64,000 bases of DNA from Clostridium sp. UBA701 (lineage in GTDB: Bacteria; Bacillota; Clostridia; Clostridiales; Clostridiaceae): positions 78,100 to 142,099 of the forward strand of contig DBMJ01000021.1 in assembly GCA_002298125.1 (NCBI GenBank). Direction: 5' to 3'. Below, in pieces: positions 9,014 through 17,824 of this stretch (its first letter is position 1; each line of letters starts with the position of its first letter). Under the pieces are notes generated by a model, which made no database searches, had not been told where the DNA came from, and saw only the letters and a program-made list of their open reading frames with translations. A program made the translations under genes and the position numbers.

Positions 9014-9223
9014 ATGAAAGAAGGCATACATCCAGAATACCATCATGATGCTGTGGTAAAGTGTGCATGTGGAAATACTTTTACAACAGGTTCTGTTAAA
9101 AAGGAACTAAAAGTAGAAATATGCTCTAAATGCCACCCATTCTTCACCGGCCGTCAAAAGATCGTTGACGTTGGCGGTAGAGTTGAAAAGTTCAGAAAGA
9201 AGTTCAACCTTACAGAAGAATAG
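9014..9223 (+). CDS. rpmE: 50S ribosomal protein L31
   Basis: A 69-residue ribosomal protein L31 that bridges the two subunits. It carries the zinc-binding cysteines of the zinc-dependent form (VKCACGNTF and CSKCHPFFTG). The ATG at 9014 follows AGAGGTG and gives the usual family length; a GTG nine bases upstream is in frame but overlaps that site. It is the only plus-strand gene of the first 17 kb, has its own promoter and ends at a strong hairpin. Its neighbour rho on the opposite strand is also its neighbour in Bacillus. Confidence 0.97.
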   Translation: MKEGIHPEYHHDAVVKCACGNTFTTGSVKKELKVEICSKCHPFFTGRQKIVDVGGRVEKFRKKFNLTEE

Positions 9224-9232
9224 AAATAATTA

Positions 9233-9262
9233 ATGGGAAAGATAATTTCTTTCCCATTTTTA
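9233..9262 (+). terminator. Intrinsic terminator of rpmE
   Basis: A perfect nine-pair stem, ATGGGAAAG with CTTTCCCAT, a seven-base loop, then TTTTTATTTTAT. It also separates the convergent rpmE and rho genes. Confidence 0.85.
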
Positions 9263-9264
9263 TT

Positions 9265-10746
9265 TTATCTGCTATTATTTTTAGAATCATCCACCTTCAT
9301 AAAGATGTCTAAAAACTCTTTATTGCTGCTGGTTTTTGTAAGGAATCTTAGTAAGGATTCAGTTACTTCTTCAGTACTTGTATCATAAAGACTCCTTCTT
9401 ATTAAGAAAGCAGCATCATATTCCTTCTTATCCAGCAAAAGTTCTTCTTTTCTTGTACCAGACTTATATATATCTACTGCTGGGAATATTCTTCTCTCCT
9501 GCAGCTTTCTATCAAGATGTACCTCCATGTTGCCAGTACCCTTAAATTCTTCAAATATCATGTCATCCATTCTGCTGCCTGTTTCAGTGAGTGCTGTAGC
9601 AAGTATTGTAAGACTGCCGCCCTCTAAAATGTTTCTAGCTGCTCCAAAGAATTTTTTTGGCATCATAAGTGCTGCTGGATCTAACCCTCCAGACAGAGTC
9701 CTTCCTGAAGGATTGACAGTGAGGTTATAGGCTCTAGTTAGACGGGTTAAGCTATCCATAAGAATAATAACATCCTGTCCCATTTCTACCATACACTTAG
9801 CTCTCTGCAGTACCATCTCCGCAACCTTGATGTGATGATCCGGTGCTTCATCAAAGGTTGAAAAGATAACCTCTCCTTGAATGCTATTTTGCATGTCTGT
9901 AACTTCCTCTGGTCTTTCGTCTATCAAAAGCATAATAAGCTTAACTTCAGGATGATTTGCAGTTATGCTGTGAGCTATGCTTTTTAAAAGAGTGGTTTTT
10001 CCTGCTTTTGGAGGAGCTACAATAAGTCCTCTTTGACCTTTTCCTATAGGACATATTAAATCCATAAGTCTAGTAGACAACTCTGAAGAGCTTACCTCTA
10101 GCCTAAGCCTCTCATTTGGATATACTGGAGTTAAATACTCAAAGGACTTTCTTCTAACAGCCTTTTCAGGATTTTCTCCATTAATGCTCTGTACGTACAA
10201 AAGGGCTTTAAACTTTTCAGTTTCCTTTGCAAGTCTTGCCTTTCCTTCTACCATGTCACCAGTTTTCAAGTTGAACCTTCTGATTTGAGATGGTGATACA
10301 TAGATGTCATTGGGTCCTGTGATGTAGTTGTTGCTTCTTAAAAAACCATAGGTATCAACAATTTCTAGCGCTCCACTCACATAATCAGAATCATTTATCA
10401 TTTCCTTTAGTCGTTCTCTTTTCTCTTTTTCAGCCTGATATCTATCTTCCGCCTCTGAGGTTTTTCTAATCTCTGGCTCTTGAACTTCTGGCTCTTTTGT
10501 CTCTTCCTTTATAATTTTTTCTTCATTTTTAATCTCCTGCTTAGTATTTTCTCTAAGCTCAGCTTTTGGTGTAATCTTTTCTCTCAAAATCACTCCATTT
10601 TTTTCCACGAAGGCTGGTGACACTGATATCATTGCTTCAATGAGCTCACCTTTTTTATACTTAGTTATACTTTTTAAACCTAACTCTTTCGCCTTTTCTC
10701 TAAGCTCCACAAGAGTTAAGCCCTCTAATTCACTGTGTGTTAACAA
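9265..10746 (-). CDS. rho: Transcription termination factor Rho
   Basis: A 493-residue hexameric RNA-dependent helicase. In order: an N-terminal SAP-like helical region (LTLVELREKAKELG), a charged low-complexity insert rich in Glu and Lys at about residues 75-120, the cold-shock-like RNA-binding domain (EIVDTYGFLRSNNY), and the ATPase domain with Walker A APPKAGKTTL and Walker B VIILMDSLTRL. The start is TTG at 10746 because GGAGGTG lies seven bases upstream; a longer frame to 10848 has no binding site. A -10 element TATAAT on the minus strand (10915-10920) implies a leader of about 160 bases, which would suit Rho autoregulation; that is inference. Confidence 0.96.
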   Translation of the reverse strand: MLTHSELEGLTLVELREKAKELGLKSITKYKKGELIEAMISVSPAFVEKNGVILREKITPKAELRENTKQEIKNEEKIIKEETKEPEVQEPEIRKTSEAEDRYQAEKEKRERLKEMINDSDYVSGALEIVDTYGFLRSNNYITGPNDIYVSPSQIRRFNLKTGDMVEGKARLAKETEKFKALLYVQSINGENPEKAVRRKSFEYLTPVYPNERLRLEVSSSELSTRLMDLICPIGKGQRGLIVAPPKAGKTTLLKSIAHSITANHPEVKLIMLLIDERPEEVTDMQNSIQGEVIFSTFDEAPDHHIKVAEMVLQRAKCMVEMGQDVIILMDSLTRLTRAYNLTVNPSGRTLSGGLDPAALMMPKKFFGAARNILEGGSLTILATALTETGSRMDDMIFEEFKGTGNMEVHLDRKLQERRIFPAVDIYKSGTRKEELLLDKKEYDAAFLIRRSLYDTSTEEVTESLLRFLTKTSSNKEFLDIFMKVDDSKNNSR

Positions 10747-10971
10747 AACAACACCTCCATAATTATACTGACAATTGCTATTTATACAAAGAATTGCTCT
10801 GAAGTTTCCATATAATGTTTTTAAAATACAGGGATTTATTAATGGCATATAAAAAGGTATGCTATTCTCTAGAATTATATAGGAACATCAAAATAAGATA
10901 TGTATACTTTATTCATTATATCCGTTTTAATAAAATTAATCCAGTAAACCTGTGTTTCTAACAAAAGAAAT

Positions 10972-10995
10972 GAGTAAAAGTAATGCCTTTTACTC
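10972..10995 (-). terminator. Hairpin at the end of the 10994 gene
   Basis: A perfect nine-pair stem GAGTAAAAG/CTTTTACTC with a six-base loop overlapping the stop codon, followed on the minus strand by ATTTCTTTTGTT. The U-tract is interrupted, so termination may be partial. Confidence 0.5.
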
Positions 10996-11341
10996 AAATT
11001 AAAGCTCGAATTTTTCTATTTATTTCTCTATACTTTTCTATGCGGTAGTTAACTTCCTTTGGACTTCCAAGAAAGAAAATCGGTGTACCTAAGGTCTCAC
11101 ATCCACCTATAATGGTTTTGTGATTAAATAAATCCTTTAGCTGAAAGAAATAATGATGGATTTCACCACAGATAGGGCATAGAACACTCATCTTATATTC
11201 CCCACCCTTCTTTAGCTGCACTTTTAGCTGCGAAAAGCTTAAAGGAAGCTCATTAAACCTGAAGGCTGAGAACTCCTCCATTTGGTATTCACCCATATTA
11301 TTTTTTACAGCCACTGCAAGCTTTGTCTGCAGCAACACCAT
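10994..11341 (-). CDS. Small protein with a CPICGE motif, function unknown
   Basis: A 115-residue cytosolic protein not recognised. The N-terminal half is amphipathic; the centre has one zinc-knuckle-like pair, CPICGEIHHYF (around residue 55), and a later single Cys in GGCETLG. The C-terminus is rich in Arg, Lys and Ile. With one C-x2-C pair and nearby His residues it could bind a metal, but no function can be stated. The ATG at 11341 follows AAGGTG. It lies between rho and pyrG on the same strand, but both gaps contain hairpins, so it is probably a separate unit. Confidence 0.6.
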   Translation of the reverse strand: MVLLQTKLAVAVKNNMGEYQMEEFSAFRFNELPLSFSQLKVQLKKGGEYKMSVLCPICGEIHHYFFQLKDLFNHKTIIGGCETLGTPIFFLGSPKEVNYRIEKYREINRKIRALI

Positions 11342-11455
11342 CTTCACCTTCTTTAATATTGTTTATTTTCTTTAACTTAATAATTCTATAAACACCTATA
11401 AAATCCTCTATAATAAATATTAAAAAATTCGTGAAAATTATTTGAACATTCGACA

Positions 11456-11485
11456 AAGAAGCTACCTAAAAGTAGATAGCTTCTT
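11456..11485 (-). terminator. Hairpin downstream of pyrG
   Basis: A perfect nine-pair stem AAGAAGCTA/TAGCTTCTT with a 12-base loop, just after the pyrG stop. On the minus strand only a short T-tract follows. Confidence 0.5.
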
Positions 11486-11498
11486 GAAATATATGGTA

Positions 11499-13100
11499 TT
11501 ATTTATGTTTTTTTGCTGCCATAATAAAATCTCTAAATAATGGATGAGGTCTATTGGGCCTTGATTTTAGTTCAGGATGGAACTGTACACCTACAAACCA
11601 AGGATGGTTTTTAACCTCTACTATTTCCACCAGACGCTTATCTGGACTAGTTCCTGCTATTACAAGTCCTGCTTCAATTAATTCCTTACGATATTCATTG
11701 TTAAATTCATATCTGTGTCTATGTCTCTCATAAATTAACTCATCCTCGTAGCAGTTAAAGGAAAAGCTATCCTTTTTAAGCTTACAGGGGTATATACCAA
11801 GTCTCATGGTACCACCCTTTTCATCTACATCCTTCTGATCTGGCATTAAATCTATAACTGGGTGCAGTGTCTCTGGATTTATTTCTGAGCTATCTGCATC
11901 TTTATAACCTAATACATTTCGAGCATATTCTATAACTGCACACTGCATACCAAGACATATGCCAAGGAAAGGAACCTTGTTTTCTCTAGCCCATCTTACA
12001 GCCTCTATCTTTCCTTCTACACCCCTGTCTCCAAAGCCGCCAGGAACAAGTACTCCATCCACATCTCTTAATAGTTCATCAACATTTTCCACACTTACAT
12101 CCACTGCATTTATCCATTTTATATCAACACACACATCATTTAGAAGTCCTCCATGATTAAGTGCTTCTACCACTGATATGTAAGCATCATGTAGTTCTAC
12201 ATACTTGCCCACCAAGGCAATAGTAACCTTGTCCTTTAGACCCTTTAATCTTTCTACCATGGCCTCCCACTGACTATTGTCTATAGCACCACAGGGCATA
12301 TTTAGTTTTTCACATACCAGCCTATCAAGACCTTCCTTATGAAGGAGCAGCGGAACCTCATATAAGTTTTCTGCATCTAAATTTTGAATAACAGATTCAC
12401 CATCTAAATTACAAAATAGTCCTATTTTGTTTCTTAAATCCTCAGAGATTGGCTTTTCTGAACGGCACACTATTATATCTGGCTGTATACCTATGCTTCT
12501 AAGCTCCTTAACAGAGTGCTGAGTTGGTTTTGTCTTAAGCTCCCCAGCCTTCCCAAGATAGGGCACAAGAGTAACATGTATAAAGCACACATTTTCTCTA
12601 CCCACTTCATACTTTATTTGCCTTATAGCTTCAAGAAAGGGTAGAGACTCAATATCTCCCACTGTACCGCCTATTTCTGTAATTACCACATCCACTTCTC
12701 TTTCCTTAGCAACTCGATAAACTCTGGATTTTATTTCATTGGTTATATGTGGAATAACCTGAACTGTACCTCCAAGATAATCTCCCTTTCTCTCCTTGCT
12801 GATTACAGACCAATATATTTTACCTGTGGTAACATTGCTGTTCTTGCTTAAATTCTCATCAATAAACCTTTCATAATGCCCTAAATCCAAATCTGTTTCT
12901 GCACCATCATCTGTTACAAACACCTCACCATGTTGATAAGGGCTCATAGTTCCTGGATCAATATTTATATAAGGATCAAACTTCTGTATTGAAACCTTAA
13001 GTCCTCTGTTTTTAAGCAGCCTTCCTAAAGATGCTGCAGTAATTCCCTTTCCTAGAGAAGAAACAACTCCTCCTGTTACAAATATATACTTTGCGCTCAT
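11499..13100 (-). CDS. pyrG: CTP synthase
   Basis: A 533-residue glutamine-dependent CTP synthase that makes CTP from UTP. The N-terminal synthetase domain begins KYIFVTGGVVSSLGKG. The class-I glutamine amidotransferase domain has the nucleophile motif LGICLGMQ (around residue 380) and the C-terminal GVQFHPE. The length is normal. The start follows AGGAGGAG. The Bacillus GGG-initiated CTP-sensing attenuator was looked for upstream and not found in that form; a TTGTTT/TATTAT pair about 30 bases upstream of the ribosome binding site is a weak promoter candidate. Confidence 0.98.
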   Translation of the reverse strand: MSAKYIFVTGGVVSSLGKGITAASLGRLLKNRGLKVSIQKFDPYINIDPGTMSPYQHGEVFVTDDGAETDLDLGHYERFIDENLSKNSNVTTGKIYWSVISKERKGDYLGGTVQVIPHITNEIKSRVYRVAKEREVDVVITEIGGTVGDIESLPFLEAIRQIKYEVGRENVCFIHVTLVPYLGKAGELKTKPTQHSVKELRSIGIQPDIIVCRSEKPISEDLRNKIGLFCNLDGESVIQNLDAENLYEVPLLLHKEGLDRLVCEKLNMPCGAIDNSQWEAMVERLKGLKDKVTIALVGKYVELHDAYISVVEALNHGGLLNDVCVDIKWINAVDVSVENVDELLRDVDGVLVPGGFGDRGVEGKIEAVRWARENKVPFLGICLGMQCAVIEYARNVLGYKDADSSEINPETLHPVIDLMPDQKDVDEKGGTMRLGIYPCKLKKDSFSFNCYEDELIYERHRHRYEFNNEYRKELIEAGLVIAGTSPDKRLVEIVEVKNHPWFVGVQFHPELKSRPNRPHPLFRDFIMAAKKHK

Positions 13101-13160
13101 ATACCTATCTCCTCCTGTTGTTCTATAATATTATTATCCTGAAAAAAAACAAAAATTATG

Positions 13161-13188
13161 TTGACAAGGTTATAAAATATGCTATAAT
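13161..13188 (+). promoter_or_regulatory. Consensus sigma-A promoter facing no gene
   Basis: Perfect TTGACA (13161-13166) and perfect TATAAT (13183-13188) with a 16-base spacer, pointing rightward in the gap between two minus-strand genes. No plus-strand open frame follows. See the candidate small RNA at 13196. Confidence 0.7.
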
Positions 13189-13195
13189 AGAAATT

Positions 13196-13305
13196 ACCCT
13201 ATAAAATAGGGTTTCTGTTGTCTTAAATATCTATTATATTAACACAAAATGAAATTTTATGCTATAACTTTTTATTAAAATATTAAGTTATAGGATTTTT
13301 TTGTT
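13196..13305 (+). ncRNA. Candidate small RNA opposite the 3' end of the 13288 gene
   Basis: A transcript from the consensus promoter at 13161-13188 would begin near 13196 with a hairpin CCCTA-taaa-ATAGGG-like (13197-13211). It would meet a plus-strand stem CTATAACTT/AAGTTATAG (13262-13270 with 13285-13293) followed by GA and T7-G-T6. That predicts an RNA of about 110 nt whose 3' end is antisense to the last codons of the 13288 gene. The terminator stem is AT-rich, so the 3' end is the weaker part of the argument. No conserved family was recognised. Confidence 0.4.
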
Positions 13306-13587
13306 TTTTGACAGATATTTGTCCATTTCAAAAAAGCTTTGACGAAATCTAGAGTTAATAAGAAATCTCTCCTCTGCCTTCTTAAGATTATAATTTATAC
13401 TTCTAGCACTATGCAGATTAAAATCCTTACATATCCTCTCTCTTTCTTCCCAGCTATATTTCTTTATGAGCAATAAAAAAATATATTTGTAATCTCTTAA
13501 GCTTAAGGCCCTAAAAAGCTCCTCCTCCTTTATGTTGTTTCTCTCGCAAAGGAGCTTTAAAATCACCTCATAGCACATATTATTCAA
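13288..13587 (-). CDS. Small helix-turn-helix-like protein, unknown function
   Basis: A protein of about 99 residues not recognised. It is predicted to be all helical; the segment WEERERICKDF then HSARSINYNLKKAEERF (residues 50-80) reads like the helix-turn-helix of DnaA domain IV, where a Ser-rich turn precedes a basic recognition helix. That resemblance is inference only. The start is probably TTG at 13587 (eight bases after GGAG); an ATG lies three codons further in. It lies between pyrG and an orphan sigma-54 activator, and its stop codon overlaps a possible plus-strand terminator. Confidence 0.5.
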   Translation of the reverse strand: MNNMCYEVILKLLCERNNIKEEELFRALSLRDYKYIFLLLIKKYSWEERERICKDFNLHSARSINYNLKKAEERFLINSRFRQSFFEMDKYLSKNKKIL

Positions 13588-13671
13588 ATTAATCACTCCA
13601 TCAAGATTATTTAACTTTAATTATTGCCATGAAAGTGAAATAAAAAACTACCCTATGTTGGGTAGCCTTTT

Positions 13672-15012
13672 CTATAGTCCATATTTTTTAATCTTATACT
13701 GCAGAGTTTGTCTCGGAAGCTCCAAAAGCTCTGCGGCTTTTGAAACATTGTATCTTGATAATATCAATGCTTCCTTTATCCACTGCATTTCTGCGCGGTT
13801 TAGTCTCTTTTCAAGGTTTAACATGCCCCTTATATTCTCACCCTTAAAGTAATTTTTTATGTCACCATATCCTAGAAGTCCGGATTTTCTTTCATTAAAA
13901 ATTCCCTCTACAAAATGCTTTAACTCTCTAATGTTCCCAGGCCAGTCCCAATTAAGAATGATTTCCATGGCCTTTTCATCGAAGCCTTGGATTTCTCCAT
14001 GAAAGCTATGATTATATTCACTTAAAAAGTGCTTTAATAATACTGGGATATCCTCTTTCCTGTCTCTTAGTGGCGGAATGTCTATACGCACTACGTTTAG
14101 TCTATAGAACAGATCCTTCCTAAGCAGTCCTTTTTCCACCAGCGCCTCTGGCTCTTCATTAACCGTTGCAATAATTCTTACATCTACTGCCCTATCCTCC
14201 ACATCTCCAAGCTTTCTTAAAATACCCTCCTGTATGACCCTTAATAGCTTTGCTTGAAGCTCTAAAGGCATGGAGTTTAACTCATCTAGATATAATGTTC
14301 CACCGTGAGCCTCCTCAAAGAGTCCCTTGTGGTCTTTTGCTCCAGTGAAGCTGCCCTTTGAAGTGCCAAAGAGTAAGCCCTCCAAAAGTCCTTCTGGTAT
14401 AGCAGCACAGTTCTGTGCTATAAATGGTCCTTCAGCTCTGCTAGAATTATTATGAACGGCTTGTACAAATAATTCCTTACCTGTACCTGTTTCACCATAA
14501 ATTAATACAGGTGATGAGGTTCTTGCTGCCTTTACAGCCCTCTCCTTTGCCTTTAAAAAGCTACTGTTCTTACCAATAATATCAATGAAGTCATATCCTT
14601 TTTTTATTTTTGTGGTTTTGCTATTTTTATCATTGGTGGAAGCATTATCAGTATTATACTCAATTAACTGATCTAATCTTATAGATATATCTATGGCTCC
14701 CACTAGTCTATTATTCTTAAACAGTGGATAAGTAGAATTTAAACTCTCTATCTTCTCTCCACAATAGTTTAGATAGCTCTGTTTAAAATTTACCAGTGGT
14801 TCTCTGGTTTTTAAAACCTTAAGAAGAGTACTGCTTTCTGCATTTAGAGAGGGATAAAGCTGCAGAAGCTCTCGGCCCTTTGCAATGTCCATATCTACAT
14901 CATCAAGCTTTGCAGCTGCAGCGTTTAAATATGTGACTATGCCCTTTTTATTTACTATTACTATCCCCTCTTTTAGCTTATCAAATATCTCATATACGTT
15001 ATCTTCAAACAT
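13672..15012 (-). CDS. Sigma-54-dependent transcriptional activator (RocR-like)
   Basis: A 446-residue bacterial enhancer-binding protein. Residues 1-120 form a PAS-like sensor domain and residues 145-385 a AAA+ ATPase with Walker A GETGTGKE (173-180), the sigma-54 contact loop as GSFTGA instead of the usual GAFTGA, and GGTLYLDEL as Walker B. The last 40 residues are a Fis-type helix-turn-helix (NVSKAAELLELPRQTLQYKIKK). The GSFTGA form also occurs in RocR-type activators of amino-acid catabolism. No catabolic operon or clear -24/-12 promoter was seen next to it, so its target lies elsewhere or was missed. The start follows GGAAGGGGGA. Confidence 0.9.
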   Translation of the reverse strand: MFEDNVYEIFDKLKEGIVIVNKKGIVTYLNAAAAKLDDVDMDIAKGRELLQLYPSLNAESSTLLKVLKTREPLVNFKQSYLNYCGEKIESLNSTYPLFKNNRLVGAIDISIRLDQLIEYNTDNASTNDKNSKTTKIKKGYDFIDIIGKNSSFLKAKERAVKAARTSSPVLIYGETGTGKELFVQAVHNNSSRAEGPFIAQNCAAIPEGLLEGLLFGTSKGSFTGAKDHKGLFEEAHGGTLYLDELNSMPLELQAKLLRVIQEGILRKLGDVEDRAVDVRIIATVNEEPEALVEKGLLRKDLFYRLNVVRIDIPPLRDRKEDIPVLLKHFLSEYNHSFHGEIQGFDEKAMEIILNWDWPGNIRELKHFVEGIFNERKSGLLGYGDIKNYFKGENIRGMLNLEKRLNRAEMQWIKEALILSRYNVSKAAELLELPRQTLQYKIKKYGL

Positions 15013-15061
15013 ACTATCCCCCTTCCTCTCAACTCTCGATCTTTATTGCTCAGATGAAAAT

Positions 15062-15092
15062 ACCGGAGGAATTTGTTAGCCCTCCCTCCGGT
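15062..15092 (-). terminator. Intrinsic terminator after the DUF1934 gene
   Basis: An eight-pair GC-rich stem ACCGGAGG/CCTCCGGT with a 15-base loop, followed on the minus strand by ATTTTC. It separates the DUF1934 gene from the sigma-54 activator. Confidence 0.65.
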
Positions 15093-15111
15093 CTATATAT
15101 TCAAGTATATA

Positions 15112-15528
15112 TTATTTTAGCTTTATATCTATGGCAATTTTAGTTTTATTTTGTTTTTCTCCAGCCACCGTCATATAATAATTGGCTTCAATCTTTCCCC
15201 CTGACTTGTCTATATCTATCTTCACTTCATCAGTTTCTATTTTAAGCTCCATAACGCCATAGGGGGTATGATACATTACCACGTCCTCTAGGTCTTTTTT
15301 AAAGTTCATGGTTGCATTAGTGGTGCCCTCTCTTAAAATTGAGAAGCTCTCAGGCAAAATTTTTATGGTGGTGGTTGTACCCTCCATGCCTGATATCTCA
15401 GTTTCATTATAAACTGCTGCATAACCTTCTTCGGTGTGGTAAAATTCACCAGGAGTCACTACTTGAATCTTGTCCTCCTCATCCTTACCCTGATAGCTGT
15501 TTACTGTTATTAATGCCTTTTTCTTCAT
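15112..15528 (-). CDS. DUF1934 family beta-barrel protein
   Basis: A 138-residue small cytosolic protein of the DUF1934 (YwiB-like) family, predicted to be almost all beta strand and lipocalin-like. Typical features are the opening KKALITVNSYQ, the segment YHTEEGYAAVYNETEISGMEGTTTTIKI and the closing NKTKIAIDIKL. The function is not established; a lipocalin-like barrel suggests binding of a small ligand. It starts 17 bases after the PP-loop enzyme gene and is probably cotranscribed with it. The ribosome binding site is GGAGATG. Confidence 0.8.
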   Translation of the reverse strand: MKKKALITVNSYQGKDEEDKIQVVTPGEFYHTEEGYAAVYNETEISGMEGTTTTIKILPESFSILREGTTNATMNFKKDLEDVVMYHTPYGVMELKIETDEVKIDIDKSGGKIEANYYMTVAGEKQNKTKIAIDIKLK

Positions 15529-15544
15529 GTGATATCATCTCCAT

Positions 15545-16528
15545 TTAGCTTACAAGATAATTGTTAATATCTCCCGCGTCACTTAAATACACTTCTTCAT
15601 ATTTATCACACTGGGATTTATAATTTCCATACCTTACAGTAAGCTTTTCTTCATCTTTACCTTTACAATATCTTGCTGTTACCTTGCAGGCTAGCTTAAT
15701 ATCCTTTTCTTCAGCCTCTCCCACAACAACTACTAGAGAGCCATTGAAGTCCTTTGCTAAAAATACCAGGTCCTCCTGCTTTAACAGCTGCTTTAATGCC
15801 TTACCCTCTTCTTCTGTCCTAGTAGAAATAATCTTAGCAGACTCTGTTATTCTAAAATGACGTCCTATTTTTAAAAGCTCTAATTCTCTCTCCTCTGGAT
15901 TAGTATTATACTTTAACAAATCCTTGAGTCTTACAGAATAATTAGGTTCTGTAAGCTTACATCCACCTGCTGGTGATGGATAGTCTACTATACCCCAAAG
16001 CTCTGCTAGCTCCATCTGCGGCTTCCTGCTTCGTCCTGCTATATCTAAAAGCTGCTCTCTGTCTACAAGGCCATTAAGCTCCATTTCAGTTGGAGGCAAA
16101 AGCTTTGCAGAAAGAGGTCTAAGTATCTTATCACTGTAACCAGATTCCTTTTTCACTACATTAAGAGCGGATTTATTCTGAGACATAGGTCTTTGATTGA
16201 GCACCTCTCCAGTGATTATAAAATCTGCTCTATGCTTTTCCATAAGCTCTCCTGTATAGCGCATCATCATAGCATGGCAGTCAATACAAGGATTTATATT
16301 TTTGCCATAACCATGCTTAGGATTCTTAACCATTTCAAAATGCACCTTGGAAAAGTCAACAACCTCTAAAGGTAAATTTATTTGTTTAGTCATTCTAATG
16401 GCATTTTCCGGGCCGAAAAAATAGGATTTAAAGCATACTCCTATAACCTCTATACCCTGATTTGCAACCAGCTTTGCAGCCAATATGCTATCTAATCCAC
16501 CAGACACCATTGCCAATGCCTTTGCCAT
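15545..16528 (-). CDS. ThiI/MnmA-like PP-loop tRNA thiolation family protein
   Basis: A 327-residue ATP-pyrophosphatase. The PP-loop SGGLDS is at residues 9-14, the cysteine motif NPCIDCHAMM follows near residue 80, and PSPAGGCKLTEP lies near residue 178, features shared with tRNA 2- and 4-thiouridine enzymes. The last 120 residues form a second domain resembling the RNA-binding domain of NFACT proteins found in some clostridial ThiI-like enzymes (inference). It lacks the THUMP domain of classical ThiI. The likely role is sulfur transfer to a tRNA base, but which base cannot be told. It follows ddl by about 24 bases. Confidence 0.75.
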   Translation of the reverse strand: MAKALAMVSGGLDSILAAKLVANQGIEVIGVCFKSYFFGPENAIRMTKQINLPLEVVDFSKVHFEMVKNPKHGYGKNINPCIDCHAMMMRYTGELMEKHRADFIITGEVLNQRPMSQNKSALNVVKKESGYSDKILRPLSAKLLPPTEMELNGLVDREQLLDIAGRSRKPQMELAELWGIVDYPSPAGGCKLTEPNYSVRLKDLLKYNTNPEERELELLKIGRHFRITESAKIISTRTEEEGKALKQLLKQEDLVFLAKDFNGSLVVVVGEAEEKDIKLACKVTARYCKGKDEEKLTVRYGNYKSQCDKYEEVYLSDAGDINNYLVS

Positions 16529-16552
16529 GATAATGCTCCTTTCAGTAATTCC

Positions 16553-17569
16553 TTAGTTCAAAGCCAATTGTATCAAATCTTCTATAAGTTGTGAATAGGG
16601 TTTTCCTGATTGCTGCCACATCTTTGGATACATACTGATAGGAGTAAACCCTGGAATGGTGTTTACCTCATTTAGATATATATCTCCATTGTCCTTATCT
16701 ACCAGGAAATCTACTCTTGCCATTCCCACACAATCAAGCAGCTTATAGACCTTAACTGCAATGGATTTTATATAATTTAAATCTTCCTCTTTAATTGCTG
16801 CAGGTATTAGAAGCTTCGAACCCTCAACTAGATACTTAGCTTCATAATCATAGAATTCCTTTCCAGGAACTATCTCTCCAGGTACCGCTGCCTCTGGAGC
16901 TTCATTACCAAGCACTGCCACTTCTACTTCCTTTGCATTTATCCCTTTCTCCACCAGTACCTTTCTATCATGGATAAAGGCAAGGGAAAGTCCTGCTTTT
17001 AACTCCTCCCTATTATGAGCCTTGGTTATTCCCACAGAGGATCCACTGTTTGAGGGTTTTACAAATAGAGGATAAGAAAGACTTTCTGCATCCACTAACA
17101 TATCCTCCGAGTCCATCTCATACGCTTCCTTAATAAATACCCTATAAGGAGCCTGCTTTATGCCAAAGTGCTCAAGAATATATTTGGTGTATACCTTATC
17201 CATACAAAGGGCTGAAGCTAGCACTCCTGCACCTACACAACAAATCCCAAAGAGCTTACAAAACCCCTGAATGGTACCGTCTTCTCCATAGAGACCATGA
17301 AGAGCAGGAAACACTACGTCCACTTTTCTTTCTGTAATCACTCTTTCACCCTGTGCCACAAGATTTTCTTCATCCTCTTCCCAATGGCCATTTTCTATGT
17401 TTTCCCACTGTCCACGATATTCAAACCAGTTTCCTCTTTTAGTTATTCCAATAGGATATATATCATATTTATCCGTATCAATGTTTTTTATTATAGAGTA
17501 TGCAGACATCCTAGATACCTCATGCTCTGTTGACTGACCACCAAATAATATTGCAAGCTTAACTTTCAT
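16553..17569 (-). CDS. ddl: D-alanine--D-alanine ligase
   Basis: A 338-residue ATP-grasp ligase that makes D-Ala-D-Ala for peptidoglycan precursors. Signatures are ILFGGQSTEHEVS at the N-terminus, HGLYGEDGTIQG (around residue 92), KPSNSGSSVGITK (around residue 170) and the C-terminal LNEVNTIPGFTPISMYPKM. The ATG at 17569 lies nine bases after AGGAG; an in-frame ATG at 17578 directly abuts that site and is too close. It stands at the head of a minus-strand unit with the PP-loop and DUF1934 genes, divergent from the glycosyltransferase gene. Confidence 0.97.
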   Translation of the reverse strand: MKVKLAILFGGQSTEHEVSRMSAYSIIKNIDTDKYDIYPIGITKRGNWFEYRGQWENIENGHWEEDEENLVAQGERVITERKVDVVFPALHGLYGEDGTIQGFCKLFGICCVGAGVLASALCMDKVYTKYILEHFGIKQAPYRVFIKEAYEMDSEDMLVDAESLSYPLFVKPSNSGSSVGITKAHNREELKAGLSLAFIHDRKVLVEKGINAKEVEVAVLGNEAPEAAVPGEIVPGKEFYDYEAKYLVEGSKLLIPAAIKEEDLNYIKSIAVKVYKLLDCVGMARVDFLVDKDNGDIYLNEVNTIPGFTPISMYPKMWQQSGKPYSQLIEDLIQLALN

Positions 17570-17824
17570 ACATTCCATCTCCTAAAAAAATATATAATAT
17601 ATCATATAGGTTTTTTATTTATTTTGACCAATATATTTTATTATAACAAAATATATAATCTAATATATACTTTATTAGAAAATTAAATCCATTCAGATAT
17701 TGGTTCCACCTAAGCTTTCATCTATATTATTACTAGGGTTTGTATATTTTATAAAGTATAGTAGAATATATATAATTAGCTTTGTAACTAAAGGTTTATA
17801 TTTTTGTGAATGTAGGGTGATGAC

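Noticed and set aside
13101..13160. A Bacillus-type CTP-sensing attenuator before pyrG
   Set aside because: No GGG-initiated start followed by a C-rich/terminator pairing is visible on the minus strand between the candidate promoter and pyrG.
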